From Liquidambar formosana (taxonomy: Eukaryota; Streptophyta; Magnoliopsida; Saxifragales; Altingiaceae), in contig CM077831.1 of assembly GCA_039720395.1 (NCBI GenBank), positions 4,568,003-4,632,002 on the forward strand: 64,000 nucleotides of DNA. Reading direction: 5' to 3'. Both the position numbers and the translations under genes were made by a program. The notes below the pieces were generated by a model, which ran no database searches, was not told the DNA's origin, and worked only from the letters and a program-made list of their open reading frames with translations. Positions within the stretch are counted from its first letter, which is position 1. Every line of letters begins with the position of its first letter. Of this stretch, positions 1-11,702 are shown in pieces.

Positions 1-214
1 ATTCCTCCATGGTTGGGCATAATTCTTCATAATTGAATTGAAAGACATGGATTTGAGGATCCCAGAAATATGTAGCAGCAGTGAGAAGAGTCGTTTCAAG
101 CTTCATATGCCTTAGAGAGAGTAACGGTTCCAAGCCAAAGCACTTAAACTCAATTTTGTCTTTGGCAACCATGACTGCCAAAAACCCTCTTAAGAACCCA
201 TCCAAGGCTTCCAT
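1..214 (-). CDS. DUF7745-type antisense gene of Gypsy element G1, N-terminal part, cut by window edge
   Basis: The minus strand is open from an ATG at 212-214 to the window edge, giving about 71 residues that match the N terminus of the copy at 43208-44679 (shared MEALD start, EFKCFGL, LSLRH, ATYFWDPQ and FNYEELCPTMEE). I recognise the family as the plant retroelement-associated DUF7745 type; its biochemical role is unknown. A TATAAAAA box lies 55 nt upstream of the ATG, at the same distance as in the other copy, which supports this start. In Tat elements such genes sit between pol and the 3' LTR, antisense to gag-pol, so this piece implies a plus-strand element (G1) whose gag-pol lies left of the window. 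The frame seen here has no breaks. Confidence 0.8.
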   Translation of the reverse strand, partial: MEALDGFLRGFLAVMVAKDKIEFKCFGLEPLLSLRHMKLETTLLTAATYFWDPQIHVFQFNYEELCPTMEE

Positions 215-261
215 AATTATTTCAATAAAAAATAAGTGAGCTAGAAGGCTTCCCTCATGTG

Positions 262-269
262 TTTTTATA
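262..269 (-). promoter_or_regulatory. TATA box of G1 DUF7745 gene
   Basis: TATAAAAA on the minus strand, in a stretch matching the sequence upstream of the other DUF7745 copy (43152-43159). Both boxes lie about 55 nt before the ATG, so this gene appears to have its own promoter inside the retrotransposon. Confidence 0.6.
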
Positions 270-355
270 GGGAAAAGGTCACAAATTCGAGTCCTAAAAG
301 GAATAGAATCGTCAAAATAGCAAAATTCCTGAAAAATCGTGAAAAAACGCATCAA

Positions 356-437
356 CCTCGGGTAACCGTCCTGGGCTGGACGGTTAGCCATCTAGGCCCA
401 GACAGCTAACCATCCGTGGCCAGATGGTCACCTGAGG
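356..437. promoter_or_regulatory. GC-rich palindromic module upstream of G1 DUF7745 gene
   Basis: A GC-rich block in AT-rich surroundings. It begins GGTAACCGTC, ends GATGGTCACC (roughly its reverse complement), and has inner units of the type GACGGTTAGCC and CAGCTAACC. Related blocks occur in LTR U3 regions (1842-1924, 18665-18700, 60215-60296) and upstream of other antisense genes (21107-21187, 43006-43067, 62641-62724). Here it lies about 90 nt upstream of the TATA box. A promoter role is inferred from position only. Confidence 0.6.
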
Positions 438-744
438 CTCTGCCTTGTTTTGCTTTGTTTCACCCGGTTTAGCCTATTTTCGCTTTCGGATGGCCTTTTT
501 AGGCCATTTTCACTCCTATAAGCTCACATTGACTCAAGTTTTCATAAGAAAAGCACCAAAACATCATCATGATAGGTTCTAAGGAGCACCAGAAGTATCC
601 ATGCTAAGGGTTAAGAAAGTTGGTTTAAGGTTGCAATTACAAAACATAGCATGAAATGCAAAAAGATAGTCATTGTCTCATTGTTTTTACAATCCCAACA
701 AAGAAGTGAGTGAACTCAGCAAGTCCCAGAGCTTCTTTTGCGGC
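438..744. other. Spacer between G1 PMD and DUF7745 genes
   Basis: No reading frame or repeat that I can support. On the minus strand it is the 3' flank of the PMD gene followed by the distal promoter region of the DUF7745 gene. Confidence 0.5.
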
Positions 745-1146
745 TCAGCCCAGCTCCATCATGAGCCCCACGAGGTGCTCTAGGAGGGCGCATTGATGGT
801 GGCAGTTGCGCAGATGAAGTTTGTTGCAAAGAAACTAAGTATTAGAATAGGGTTGGTTGAAAACCTCAAATGGGAACTTTAAATAGGTTGAACACTTAAC
901 TATGGTGTCCAAACGGGCCTCCACCATGGATTTGGCTAAGCTCATCCTTACAAGGTCATGCCTCAAGCCCTCGCTAAGATCAATGAACTCTTAAGCATAT
1001 GCCGCAGGCACCTAGGATAATCAATAAGATTAAATTGAAGGTAATGTCGAAAAAAAAAAAAAAAAAGAAATACCCATAAAGAGAACTCACCTGTTCTCGA
1101 CTTGGGTCGATCCTAGGGGATTCATCAAAAGCGGGATGGGTGATGG
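745..1146 (-). pseudogene. PMD antisense gene of G1, last three exons, truncated by G2
   Basis: Minus-strand 3' end of a plant mobile domain gene. Exon 5 remnant 1091-1146 (HPAFDESPRID, with ATPREQ-like ending SREQ) ends at a GTGAGT donor. Exon 6 is 901-1011 (PAAYAQEFIDLSEGL, MSLAKSM) between TAG and GTTAAG splice sites. Exon 7 is 745-834, about 29 residues ending at TGA. All three junctions are phase 0. The G3 copy (33265-33658) has matching exons 5 and 6 with the same splice sites. The last intron holds a 17-nt T run on the minus strand (A run near 1050). The LTR of G2 starts inside exon 5, so the 5' part should resume beyond the window. PMD proteins include the Arabidopsis MAIN and MAIL1 family; the function of retroelement copies is not established. 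Confidence 0.75.
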
Positions 1147-1841
1147 TGTCACACCCCATTTTTGTCACCTTAGCTAGGACATATCATTTCATGTAGGATT
1201 TTGAGTCTTTTTCGAGTCTAGTCTCTTGCATTGAGTTTCTATGGCATTGAATATCATGCGTATGAATTTTGAAGTGATTTGGAGTTCATCTCAACAGTCA
1301 ATAAGAACTTTTACGACTTTAAGGGCATAATCATCTTTTAAGCCGTATATTTTCCATTTGACTTTGGAATGAATCCCGAGTCATTCCATCGAGTTCATAT
1401 GAGTACATAGAGTCTATATAGAGGTTCAATTTCATGAATTAATGGTTTAAGATCAATTCGGTTCAGGTTGGCTAAAAGACCCTTTCTTGGTTTGCTCAAA
1501 TTGACTCATAAGATCCAACCAATTTTCTCTCATTTAACTTCAATTGGGCTTTTTTTACATCCTAGATATGTTTAAAAAGGTCAATTTTCGATTGGGAAAG
1601 CATTTGGTTCAACCTTGTGTACAAACCCAGCTTAGCGACGGTGAGGCACCATGGTTAACCACCTTTGTAAAACCTAACCATGCACCCATGGTTAAGGATT
1701 TTTGTCCCAAAATGCTTAAAAATGTGTTCCCCTTCGAAACACGGTCATTTTGGCTTTTATTTCATCAAAATCGGACTTAATTTGAACATTCTAGGACTTC
1801 TACAGCGAGTAGGAGTCAAAACTGAAGCGGATTGAAGAGAG

Positions 1842-1924
1842 CCCTTGGGTAACCGTCCGGGGCTGGACGGTCAGCCATCCAAGCCCAGACGGCTAACCGT
1901 CCAGGCCTAGATGGTCACCCGAGG
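1842..1924. promoter_or_regulatory. GC-rich palindromic module in U3 of G2
   Basis: Starts GGGTAACCGTCC and ends GATGGTCACCCGAGG, with inner GGCTGGACGGTCAGCC and GACGGCTAACCGTCC units. It lies about 190 nt upstream of the LTR TATA box. It is the same module found upstream of the antisense genes. Confidence 0.65.
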
Positions 1925-2110
1925 AGTCCGTCTTCAACTCAACTTCTGACTCCTCTCTCCCTCTTTTGACGGTTTCCTCCGCCAAAACAACTTGTTTGCT
2001 CTTAGGAGTATGTAAGTTTGAGTTGTTTGAGCACCAAGAGAGTCTCTAATAGCCCTAGGATCATTGTTTAATGAATTAATCTTAGCCATTGGTTTATGGG
2101 GTCAGTTCTC

Positions 2111-2118
2111 TATATAAA
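2111..2118 (+). promoter_or_regulatory. TATA box of G2 5' LTR
   Basis: TATATAAA in the LTR. The same box is present on the minus strand of the G3 LTR (18470-18477). Transcription of G2 would start shortly downstream, which puts the GC-rich module in U3. Confidence 0.65.
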
Positions 2119-2940
2119 GGACATGGTATTCAGCACATGGGGGGTTTAATTGCACTTTGTACTTAGAGAGAGAGGGAGCTACGAGTTTGGGGAGCTAGAA
2201 GGACATCAAGAAGAGGCTCTTCAACCCCAAGCAAGCAAGGAAACAAGAAGTTTGAAGACAAGGAAGGTTCTACAAAAGGTAAGCATGTCTCTTTAATGCC
2301 GAACATGAGTTCTCTCATTCTCTTTCTCCTTCTTCTTCTATGATAGTCCTAGTGCATGATATAACTCCACATGTTAGGATAGTTCTATGTTTTTAGGATG
2401 TATTATGAATAATTTTGAGATGGTTTATGGCTTTATATGCTTGATAACACCTAGTTTACTAAGGATTTGAAAGCATTACTCTTTCTATCGTCTTAAATCA
2501 TGTATAGTTCACATGTTTAGGTTGCTGTGATTATTATCATGAGTTGATGCTCCTGTTAGTTAATATATATGATATGAATGATATTCATGATGATTTGAGC
2601 ATGTCTTAGGGTCTTTTCATAGGTTTTTATGCATGATTGTGAAATTAGGGTTTCGATAACCCTAAATTCGCATGAGTTTCATACAGCATGTTTAGCTTAG
2701 CTTTTTGAGTTGTTTCTCATCATAGTCATTCTATATATGCTGCATATAGTTGAATCATGCTAGGTTTGCATTTATATGGTAGATTTTATAGGGTGTTTGG
2801 AGACATTGTCCTTTTCTAAGGATAATTATCCTTTTCGTTGAGTGAGGTTTTGCATGAGAGCTTTCTGTGATGTGTTTAAGCATGAAATCACTTTTATTGT
2901 ATTCTAGTATATATATTTTATGTAGGATATGTTGATTGCA

Positions 2941-3013
2941 CCTCCCCATAGTGACTTTTTTACGTGAAATTATCCTAGGAGAGTTTTGCTTAAGAAAGCT
3001 CGCCGTAGGAAGG
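2941..3013 (+). other. 73-nt LTR hairpin (G2 copy)
   Basis: An imperfect inverted repeat. The arm starting CCTCCCCATAGTGAC pairs with the arm ending GCTCGCCGTAGGAAGG, with ACGTGAAATTATC facing the GAGAGTTTTGCTTAAG side. The G3 LTR has the same 73-nt element, better paired (17565-17637). It is absent from the G4 and G5 LTRs. Confidence 0.55.
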
Positions 3014-4149
3014 TCTATTTTCATATTTTGTATAAAATATCATCTTTTTGGTTAGAATAGGCTTTGCTATCATGTTTATTGATATTATTGGAGTCTCTCA
3101 TGACTGTTAGAGTGTCTTTGGTAGGTTTTTATGCATGTTAGTCAGGTCATTGCATGTAGGATTGAGTTAGGGTCCTTAGTTATTCATTATTCTTGTTGCT
3201 TGCATGATAAATGGATAATTTTAGGCATCTTCATGGTTCTGTCCAGATTAGTATATTGCTCTCTTTGCATGGTTTTGCGCACTTGTCAGGGTGCAAACAG
3301 GTACAATGCTTGTCCTATTGCAAATAGGGTTGCTATGGCTTAAAATAGCTAATGCTTGGAGCTTTTGCGCTTAGGTAAGTAGGGTATGAAGTGCCCTAAT
3401 TCACCTTTTCCTTCTTTCTTTTCTCTTCTCCCTCCTAGGGTTACTTCTTAATACGAACACATAGTAATTATCAAAGGTTTCCTATGTTAATAAAATTCTG
3501 GTTTTCTATCAAGGTTTTCCTCTTGTGGAAATTTTCAATTTTGGACTAATTCAATACATATTCAAATAAGGAAGCCTAGGATTTTTACCATAGGTTTGTA
3601 TTAGGTTGTAACCCTATTCTTTTCGAACTACGTGGACTTTGATCCATGTATTTCGCTGCATAGTACGTAGGCGCTCTTCGTGAGGCTCAAGTCCGTCCTA
3701 GGATCCAAGTATCCTAGGTTTTTTCTTTTCTTTTCTTATTTTTTTCTGTTTTGTTTTGTTTGATAGATTGTGCATGGATGATTGGATGGAATATATGATA
3801 TGCATGCTGCCTTGTGATGATATTTGCTGATATTTGAGTGAAAAAAGATATTAAGTTAGCCCAATTAAATTAAGAGACCAACTCGGGCGATGTGGGTGCC
3901 TATAGGCTTTGCCCAGAACCTTCCCACGTCGTAACTTAGCCCCCAAATCTAATTTTCTGGTTTCAAAGACTTTGATTTTCCTTTAATGGAGTCATGTGGT
4001 TTTGAAAATAAAACATTTTTGTGGTTTTCCTCTTTTCCCTAAAAAATGAGGTGGCGACTCCTTTTCGTTTGTTGTCTTTCACCACTCCTATATCCCATCT
4101 TTCGCCAAATCCTTTATAGGCTCTGCGCTTTTTTCGTGGGTTCACAGTT

Positions 4150-4168
4150 TGGCGACTCCACTGGGGAT
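4150..4168 (+). other. Primer-binding site of G2 (tRNA-Arg type)
   Basis: TGGCGACTCCACTGGGGAT, three bases after the LTR end. From memory of plant tRNA-Arg(ACG) ends it matches the complement of that 3' terminus plus CCA; tRNA-Arg priming is typical of Ogre/Tat elements. The same site is on the minus strand at 52471-52487 in G4. Confidence 0.8.
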
Positions 4169-4905
4169 ATCGAGGGCTAGACTCAGTTAATTTGATTGGG
4201 CTAAATTAATTTCTTATTGTTAATTAAAATCAATCACATTTTATCCGCTTGATTGTGCGCTTTCATTTATTGCATTGTGTGCGCTATTGTTGCATGATCA
4301 CTCGATTGTCCCTCGATGTATCCTTGCCAACTGATAGCCTAGTTCGACCTTGGTTTTCCTGATTCCATGTGTTGGGCGAAGCTATCAAACCTCTCTTGCC
4401 AAGTACCCTTGGGTATATCAAATGGATCAATCACGTATTGCTGGACCCACGCGACATTCCTGATGTCACATGTGGTTAGGTATAAAGATTGGTACAAGCA
4501 AAGTTGAGGACCCTAGCCTACCCTTTTAAAAGAAAGAATTGCATGTAATGGGCCTTCTTGGACACCGTTGGATCACCTATATGCACACACATTGTTGTGA
4601 TGATATGCTACCGTTTTTGTGATGTGATGCCATGCTTTGTTGTTTAAGTGGGTAATTAAAGGAAACTTTACATCCTACATCCTTAATACGTACCCTTCCC
4701 CATGAACCCCGCAAGGGTAATTGGTTAAGAGAACTAATTAAGGGTATACGTTGTAAAAATGTTGAGATAATTATGGAAGCTTAGGATGGACCCTTGGACT
4801 GAAAAAATTGAGTGTTTCCCCTATGTTAGAGGGAGAGGCGTGTTGGCTTGGATCCGTAATCAACAAGGGAGCCTAGTCAGTGCTGATTCTGTCACTGAGT
4901 CGGAT
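4169..4905 (+). other. 5' untranslated leader of G2
   Basis: Non-coding leader between the primer site and the conserved gag ATG. Blocks near 4300-4500 are conserved in the G4 leader (minus strand, about 52100-52340), including the CCTCGATGTATCCTTGCCAA region and CCACATGTG, which may include packaging or translation signals. A frame is also open upstream of 4906, from an ATG at 4786. Confidence 0.6.
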
Positions 4906-5187
4906 ATGGCCGAAGAAAGAACTAGCAACCGGGGTTTCAACCTTGAGGCCACTTTGAAAGCTATCATGGAAAAGCTTGACCACACTACCCAGGTATCCGA
5001 GACTGCACTCAAGTTAGCTCAAGATATCCAACAGAAGAACTCTAAACCTGAATCTAGGGCCCGTGCCACTGACAATAATTAAGGATCCAATGATTCCAAA
5101 TCTACTGAGGAACCATTAGGAGAGGGAGGAGAACCACCCAAGACTAAGGAGGGGGAAACCAAAGCCACATCAAGGGAGAGCTCAACT
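4906..5187 (+). pseudogene. gag of G2, N-terminal segment, broken
   Basis: I take the ATG at 4906 because the sequence around it (MAEERTS) is shared with G4 (MADERTS). The frame is also open upstream to an ATG at 4786, and the upstream LAWIRN residues are shared too, so the true start is uncertain. The frame is stopped by TAA at 5080-5082 and then continues in frame to 5187, where a solo LTR is inserted. After that LTR and one CAACT copy the gag frame resumes exactly at 8514. Confidence 0.8.
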
Positions 5188-8100
5188 TGTTGGGAATCAA
5201 ACAAGAGGGAAAAATAGAAGTGCGGAATATAAAAAAAAATTTTCCTACGATTCCCAATCCCATGAATCTAACTATGCATAACACAAAATCAAACCCTAAC
5301 TACAAAGAGGGTTAGAACACTTACAGAATTTTTGTCTTCTCCTTTTTGCTCCAAGCTTTGAATCCGGATAGCAGTGAATGAGTAGCCCAAGTGTGCTGCC
5401 TCCAACAGTATCCACACCTAGCTAGAGCTTTAAGCCTTTTCTTTCTTCTTCCTTGTTGTTGCTAGAGGTGGAGAAGAGAGAGAGAGAGAAGAGAGGGAGG
5501 CTGGAAATTCTGGCCAGCCCTTGGGGAGTTCAACTTGTGATGATGTCACACATCATAGTGTGACTTATATAGTCCACACTAAGGGGGCCGGCCCTAGGGG
5601 GAAACCCTATTAGGGTTTTATGCAATTTTTCTAAATTGCACAATAACCCCTATAAATTATATCAAATATAAATAGGCCTTAAAGAACTATTCTTTATGCA
5701 CTCATACCCTTTCTCTCATAGACTTTAAAGCCCTTCTTGCATGATCAGTGTGTGACCCATTGGGTTCACATCATTAAGTAGTACGAATAGCACGAAGTGT
5801 GCACAATGGAACTCTTTCCATTTAGGGTCTAATTGGAACTCCTTCCAATTCCCTAATTGATTATAACTCACTTATATCAATTAGGGCTTCTACTAACCAT
5901 GAGTAACACCTAGCATATGGCTCATGGTGTGGTCCTTAATGAGGTGAATAGTCATTTACAATGAACCCTTCTGTTATAGTTTATAGGTTACAATTGCATC
6001 CTTCCTTCAACACAATGTCTCCAATTGAACTAATAGGACATGGAAGTCTGTCAAGTCCCTAGTTCAATTACTTTATACTCATTCATAGATATCAACTCAT
6101 TGATGAACTCATGAAACTCTTTTCATATTCATCCTACCATGGCCATGGATTTAATGAGTTATATTATGAATGCTATATGAAACATTCTCTCTCTTTTTCC
6201 TGAAAGTGATGGATCCCTTGTTGATCACTCACATGCCTTCATACACATAGCAGTAGGGCCAATGAACACCTTTGCAGACCCCTGAATAGGATCTGCACTT
6301 AGTGTTATCAAACTTCTAAAGCTACATGCATAAGGCAACTATGGTGTCTTAGGTCTAAGGATTACTTGTACCACTATAACAATGAGAAACTGATTGACAG
6401 GCAGGATAAAACTCCATTCAGTTTATCTCATATCTTTGGTCACATTCAGTGTACCTATTCTCGTAATAGGCACCCACTTGTTGGTTGTAGTGTCTCCACA
6501 CAAATAGCTTGAGACTAGCTATCCTCCTATAGAGTCAGCCTTGTTAGGATTATGCCCTAGAGCCAATCATAGAGATGATTGTTTAGGGATTAGGAACAAT
6601 CATTTGATTTCATTTATGTATGTCACATTTATTATTGATTTAATAAAAGGGCTTATTCTATTATGTTTATATGCATCATTTATATTTACATAATATGTCC
6701 ATGGAGTTAGAGTTGAGAATATGGAATTACAAAGAGTTGTAATTTTGAGACTATAGATATATCTCTGTACTAAACTCCTAAAGCATTCCTAGTTGAAGGT
6801 TCACTATGATGGACAGTAATGAACCATAGGACTAGCACTTGTTAGGTTGACTCTATAGGAGGATAGCTAGTCTCAAGCTATTTGTGTGGAGACACTACAA
6901 CCAACAAGTGGGTGCCTATTACGAGAATAGGTACACTGAATGTGACCAAAGATATGAGATAAACTGAATGGAGTTTTATCCTGCCTGTTAATCAGTTTCT
7001 CATTGTTATAGTGGTACAAGTAATCCTTAGACCTGAGACACCATAATTGTCTTATGCATGTAGCTTTAGAAGTTTGATAACACTAAGTGCAGATCCTATT
7101 CAGGGGTCTGCAAAGGTGTTCATTGGCCCTACTGCTATGTGTATGAAGGCATGTGAGTGATCAACAAGGGATCCATCACTCTTAGGAAAAAGAGAGAGAA
7201 TGTCTCATATAGCATTCATAATATAACTCATTAAATCCATGGCCATGGTAAGATGAATGTGGAAAAGAGTTTCCATGAGTTCATCAATGAGTTGATATCT
7301 ATGAATGAGTATAAAGTAATTGAACTAGGGACTTGACAGACTTCCATGTCCTATTAGTTCAATTGGAGACATTGTGTTGAAGGAAGGATGCAATTGTAAC
7401 CTATAAACTATAACAGAAGGGTTCTTTGTAAATGACTATTCACCTCATTAAGGACCACACCATGAGCCATATGCTAGGTGTTACTCATGGTTAGTAGAAG
7501 CCCTAATTGATATAAGTAAGTTATAATCAATTAGGGAATTGGAAGGAGTTCCAATTAGACCCTAAATGGAAAGAGTTCCATTGTGCACACCTCGTGCTAT
7601 TCCTACTACTTAATGATGTGAACCCAATGGGTCACACACTGATCATGCAAGAAGGGCTTTAAAGTCTATGAGAGAAAGGGTTTTAGTGAATAAAGAATAG
7701 TTCTTTATAGGCCTATTTGTATTTGATACAAATAATAGGGGTTAATGTGCAATTAAGTGTAATTACACATAACCCTATTAGGGTTTCTTCCCCATGGCCA
7801 GCCCCCTTTAGTGGGCTGCCTATATAAGTCACACTTATGTGTGACATGGTATAAAAGGCTTGCACAATAAACCCTAGCCGTCCAGCCCCTTGGAGGCTCT
7901 CTTCTCTCTCTCTCTCTTCTCCACCTCTAGCAACAACAAGGAAGAAGAAAGAAAGGACTTGAAGCTCTAGCTAGGTGTGGATACCGTTGGAGGCAGCACA
8001 CTTGGGCTGCTCATTCACCGCTGTCCGGAATCAAAGCTTGGAGCAAAAAGGAGAAGACAAAAATTCTGTAAGTGTTCTAACCCTCTTTGTAGTTAGGGTT

Positions 8101-8508
8101 TGATTTTGTGTTATGCATAGTTAGATTCATGGGATTAGGAATCGTAGGAAAAAATTTTTATATTCCGCACTTCTATTTTTCCCTCTTGTTCGATTCCCAA
8201 CAAGCCTAACAAGTGCTAGTCCTATGGTTCATTACTGTCCATCATAGTGAACCTTCAACTAGAAATGCTTTAGGAGTTTAGTACAGAGATATATCTATAG
8301 TCTCAAAATTACAACTCTTTGTAATTCCATATTCTCAACTCTAACTCCATGGACATATTATGTAAATATAAATGATGCATATAAACATAATAGAATAAGC
8401 CCTTTTATTAAATCAATAATAAATGTGACATACATAAATGAATCAAATGATTGTTCCTAATCCCTAAACAATCATCTCTATGATTGGCTCTAGGGCATAA
8501 TCCTAACA
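5188..8508 (-). repeat. Copia solo LTR in G2 gag, split by a second solo LTR
   Basis: Minus-strand LTR of the C1/C2 Copia family. It begins TGTTGGGAATC and ends AATCCTAACA, with direct repeats CAACT at 5183-5187 and 8509-8513. Removing the inner LTR (6542-8202) and one AGCCT leaves about 1655 bp, the normal LTR length. One LTR with a target duplication and no internal region indicates LTR-LTR recombination. Confidence 0.93.
6542..8202 (+). repeat. Copia solo LTR nested in another solo LTR
   Basis: 1661-bp plus-strand LTR, TGTTAGGATT to GATTCCCAACA, flanked by AGCCT at 6537-6541 and 8203-8207. It has a TATATAAG box at 7821-7828 and a CT run near 7900. It belongs to the same family as the host LTR but in the opposite orientation, so the locus is a large inverted repeat. 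Confidence 0.95.
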
Positions 8509-11500
8509 CAACTGTCCTGGCAAACAAGGTCGAGGCCTTAGAACGAACTCTGAAAGGAATCCGCAGATCTGATGATATGGTGGACATCCGTACCTTGTCC
8601 TTGTTCCCAAAGGCTCGTATTCCGCTACAGTTCAAGATGCCGGAATTGGAAAAATTCGATGGGATAGGCTGTCCTAAGACCCACCTCAAGATGTATGTGC
8701 GAGCTATGCACCCTCGAGGGGCGAACGATGAGTTATTGGCTCAAATGTTTCACGAGTCATTAGCGAGTTCCGCCTTGAAGTGGTTTTTGTCATTAGAGGA
8801 GAACAGAACTAAGACTTGGGAAGATGTATGCAATGCATTCACGGACCACTACAAGTATAACACCGAAGTGGATGTCACGCGAAGGGACTTGGAAACCACT
8901 AAGCAAGGGGTTAATGAGACTTTCTCCGCCTTCATCACTAAGTGGAGACAAAAGGCTTCCAAAATGACAGACAGGCCGAATGAAGAAGATCAGATTCACT
9001 TGGTGGTGAAGAACTTGCTGCCCGTATACAATAAGCACCTCTTTGCTCATTACTTTCCGAACTTCAAGGCTCTTGTTGGGGATGGCACATAGGTTGAAGA
9101 TGCAATCGCCGATGGAACAATCAAGACAGAGGAGGTCCAAAGGAGTTGAAGGACAAGCTTTGGAGGAAAACCCAATGCTGAGGTCAATACCAATACCCAA
9201 CCCACTCGCCCTTTCTCCCTAAATGACTCCACCTCACCTTACCAGTTCACCGAGCTATATATGCCACTCAAAAGAGTTTTTGAAAAGCTAAGAAGCCGTG
9301 ATCTCTTGAAACCCCTCAACCCAAGGCCTCCACCAAACCTATTGCCCAAGAACTACAATGAAAATGAGTATTGCAAGTTCCACCAAGCCAAAGGCCATCC
9401 AACCAACTGTTGTTATCGCCTCCGCCATGAAATCCAAGGTTTGCTTAACAAGCAGATCATTTCACCACCCACTGCACCAAATCGCCCAAATGTCACTCAA
9501 AATCCCCTCCCCACTCACAATATGCCTCCTCCCAACAACATAAATGCCATCGAGCTTGACTCGTCCCAATCCCATCAACCCATAAGGCAATACACACCAC
9601 TTCCCATGACCTTGACTCAGGTTTTCTAGCAATGTTGTGACAAAGGGCTCATATTGCCACACCGTCTAAAGCCGAGGCCTTCGACTCTTCACCAATTCTG
9701 CTTGTACCATCAGGCGTCCGGACATGATACGGAGGACTGTGTTATATTGAAAAAGGTAGTTCAAGACCTTATTGATCAAAAGGTTTTGGTATTGCCAAAG
9801 AAGTCCGTGCAGCGACAATTAAAAGAAAGGTTCGAGGCAAGAGATCCTAAAGTGGGTTTGCTGGGAGAGTCGTCTGGAAAGTTCGATTACTACGTACTCT
9901 ACCCCGACCCTATCCCCGATGAGCCTATAATCCCCACAGGTTGGGATGAGTTACTAGAGGAAGTTCAAATGGAGGAGATCGACACAATCACATGGGATGA
10001 TCTCATGGGTGACGTAGGTGAGATTGATGATATGTGGATGAGTGATGATGGGGTAGAGCACATAACTAGAGGGGGTCACCATTTCAAGCCTCCACACTTA
10101 GAATCTGACAACCCATTGGGAGAATTGGAAGGTAATCACCACCTCGACTTGCAAGAAGAGGAGGACGAAGTGCTTGGGCAATTAAGAAAGACTAATGCGA
10201 ATATCACTATATGGGGTTTGCTCATGGCCTCTTATAAGCACAGGCAGACAATCTTGAAGTTGCTCAACCAGATACAGGTTTCCGTTGACACATCTCCGGA
10301 AAATTTGGTGAACTTGGTGAATCCAACCTCAAAGAACTCAACTATTGTGTTCTCAGAAGCGGACCTACCTAAAAGTGGACCTAGCCATTCACAAGCCATA
10401 TACATCACTGTCGACACTATGGGAAAGAGAGTTCCAACAGTCCTGATTGACAATGGTTCCACTTTTAATGTGTACCCTCTCAGAACTGCCACCATCTTGG
10501 GATTGGATCCTACCGACTTCATGCCATCTGGGCAAACAGTGAGAGCCTATGATAACACCCGCCGAGAGGTAATTGGAGTGGTCACTTTGCCGCTGATTAT
10601 GGGGCCTATAGAATTTAGAGTGGAGTTCCAAGTGTTGGATATCCCGTCATGCTTCAATCTCTTGTTGGGTAGACCTTGGATTCACCCTGCAGGGGTTGTC
10701 CCTTCTTTATTGCACCAGAAAGTCAAGTTCCCTTATGAAGGGGCCATCGTCACACTCCAAGGTGATTATGACTTGAAGTTGTCAGGGGTACCCATTTGTG
10801 AGATCAAGCCCGAGCCCGTTGGAGTACCATTGTCTGGATTCGAGTATGTTTAGTGCATAGAGAAAGAGCCAGAACAGAGAAAGTTGATACCTCTTGACTT
10901 TTGCCCTCATGGCAACTTACATGTGGGGAACATAATGAAGAAAATGAGTTTCTTCCTAGGCATGGGACTAGGACGCCGTCAACAAGGCATATCGGTATCC
11001 GTTCAGAGCCGCATAGTCACCTATACCTTCGGATTGGGGTACGAGCCTTCCAAGAAGGACCGTATGGAGATGTTACAAAGAAGCAGAGAAAGGGCCAAGG
11101 CAAAAGCAAAAGGAAGGATACCGGAAATTAGAATCTCGCCATACCGACCTACCTTGAATGGTTACTTTGTTAAGGAGGGGGAGGATTTTCTATTCTATGG
11201 ATTCCCCGAACCATCCATTGACAAAGCAACCAAGGCGAGAGTTCCAAGGTTTGAAATATTCTTCACTGAGTGGTATCCCATCACCGCAATGATGGTTGAT
11301 GATGAAGCAATCAATAATAGCTATCGGGAAGAGAAGAGCGAAGACTGGGCAGAACAGATGGATTCAGAAGCAATGGTTACAATGTTTCAAAATACGGTTC
11401 TTGCAGTGGAGGGATCGGATCTCGAGTGTTCTTCAATTCACCATGCAGTCATGCCGCTCCTTAATTGGTATCTTGAAGAGGGTACCATTGCAGAAATTCT

Positions 11501-11536
11501 TGAGGGCGAGGATCTCGACCTACCTAATAGTAGCTT
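8509..11536 (+). pseudogene. gag-protease of G2, main part, broken
   Basis: Continues the gag frame from 5187. It contains the retrotransposon gag domain (about 8640-8990, ALKWFLSLEENRTKTW), two CX2HX4HX4C zinc knuckles (near 9370-9415 and 9690-9735) and an aspartic protease with VLIDNGS (near 10440) and LLLGRPWIHPAG (near 10665). It stays in one frame but carries in-frame stops at 9090-9092 (TAG), 9147-9149 (TGA), 9627-9629 (TAG) and 10851-10853 (TAG). Beyond the protease, up to the splice donor at 11537, the C-terminal segment resembles that of G4 only partly. The protease motif has DNG where most have DTG; G4 has DNG as well, so this is a family trait rather than damage. Confidence 0.88.
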
Positions 11537-11702
11537 GTAGGTTCCCTTAGTAGTCCTATTTAGTTTCATTTTCAAATAAAAGTGCGTCCGCCTAGCCCAC
11601 CTTGTGGAGTTAGGAGTCATTCCCTAGTTGTGGCACATGTGTTTTCTGTTCTTTGTTTTGTTAGTTCAGTCAATAAAGTGTGTTTCTTTTCATTATTTGC
11701 AG
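11537..11702 (+). other. Putative intron between gag-PR and pol of G2
   Basis: GTAGGT donor inside the last Leu codon, pyrimidine-rich tract and TTGCAG acceptor, 166 nt. Splicing would remove the TAG at 11538-11540 and join gag-PR to pol in frame. The equivalent in G4 is 48394-48564. The codons between the acceptor and the pol ATG encode the same residues (VSFLSS) in both, with only silent differences. Ogre elements are known to have an intron at this position. Confidence 0.68.

Larger units (their letters stand above)
1147..4146 (+). repeat. 5' LTR of G2
   Basis: Begins TGTCACACCCC and ends GGGTTCACA (TG...CA termini), followed at once by the primer site. It aligns over its length with the reverse complement of the G3 LTR (16437-19407). 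Inside are a GC-rich module (1842-1924), a TATA box (2111-2118), a 73-nt hairpin (2941-3013) and a conserved TACGTAGGCGCTCTTCGTGAGG block near 3665. The open frames at 1544-1780 and 3131-3343 are not conserved as protein. Confidence 0.9.

Noticed and set aside
1544..1780. 78-codon frame in the G2 LTR
   Set aside because: Not kept open in the G3 LTR; lies in U3 next to the GC-rich module.
4786..4905. ATG at 4786 as gag start in G2
   Set aside because: G4 has no ATG there, and the shared ATG with MA(E/D)ERTS lies at 4906/51614; kept only as an alternative.
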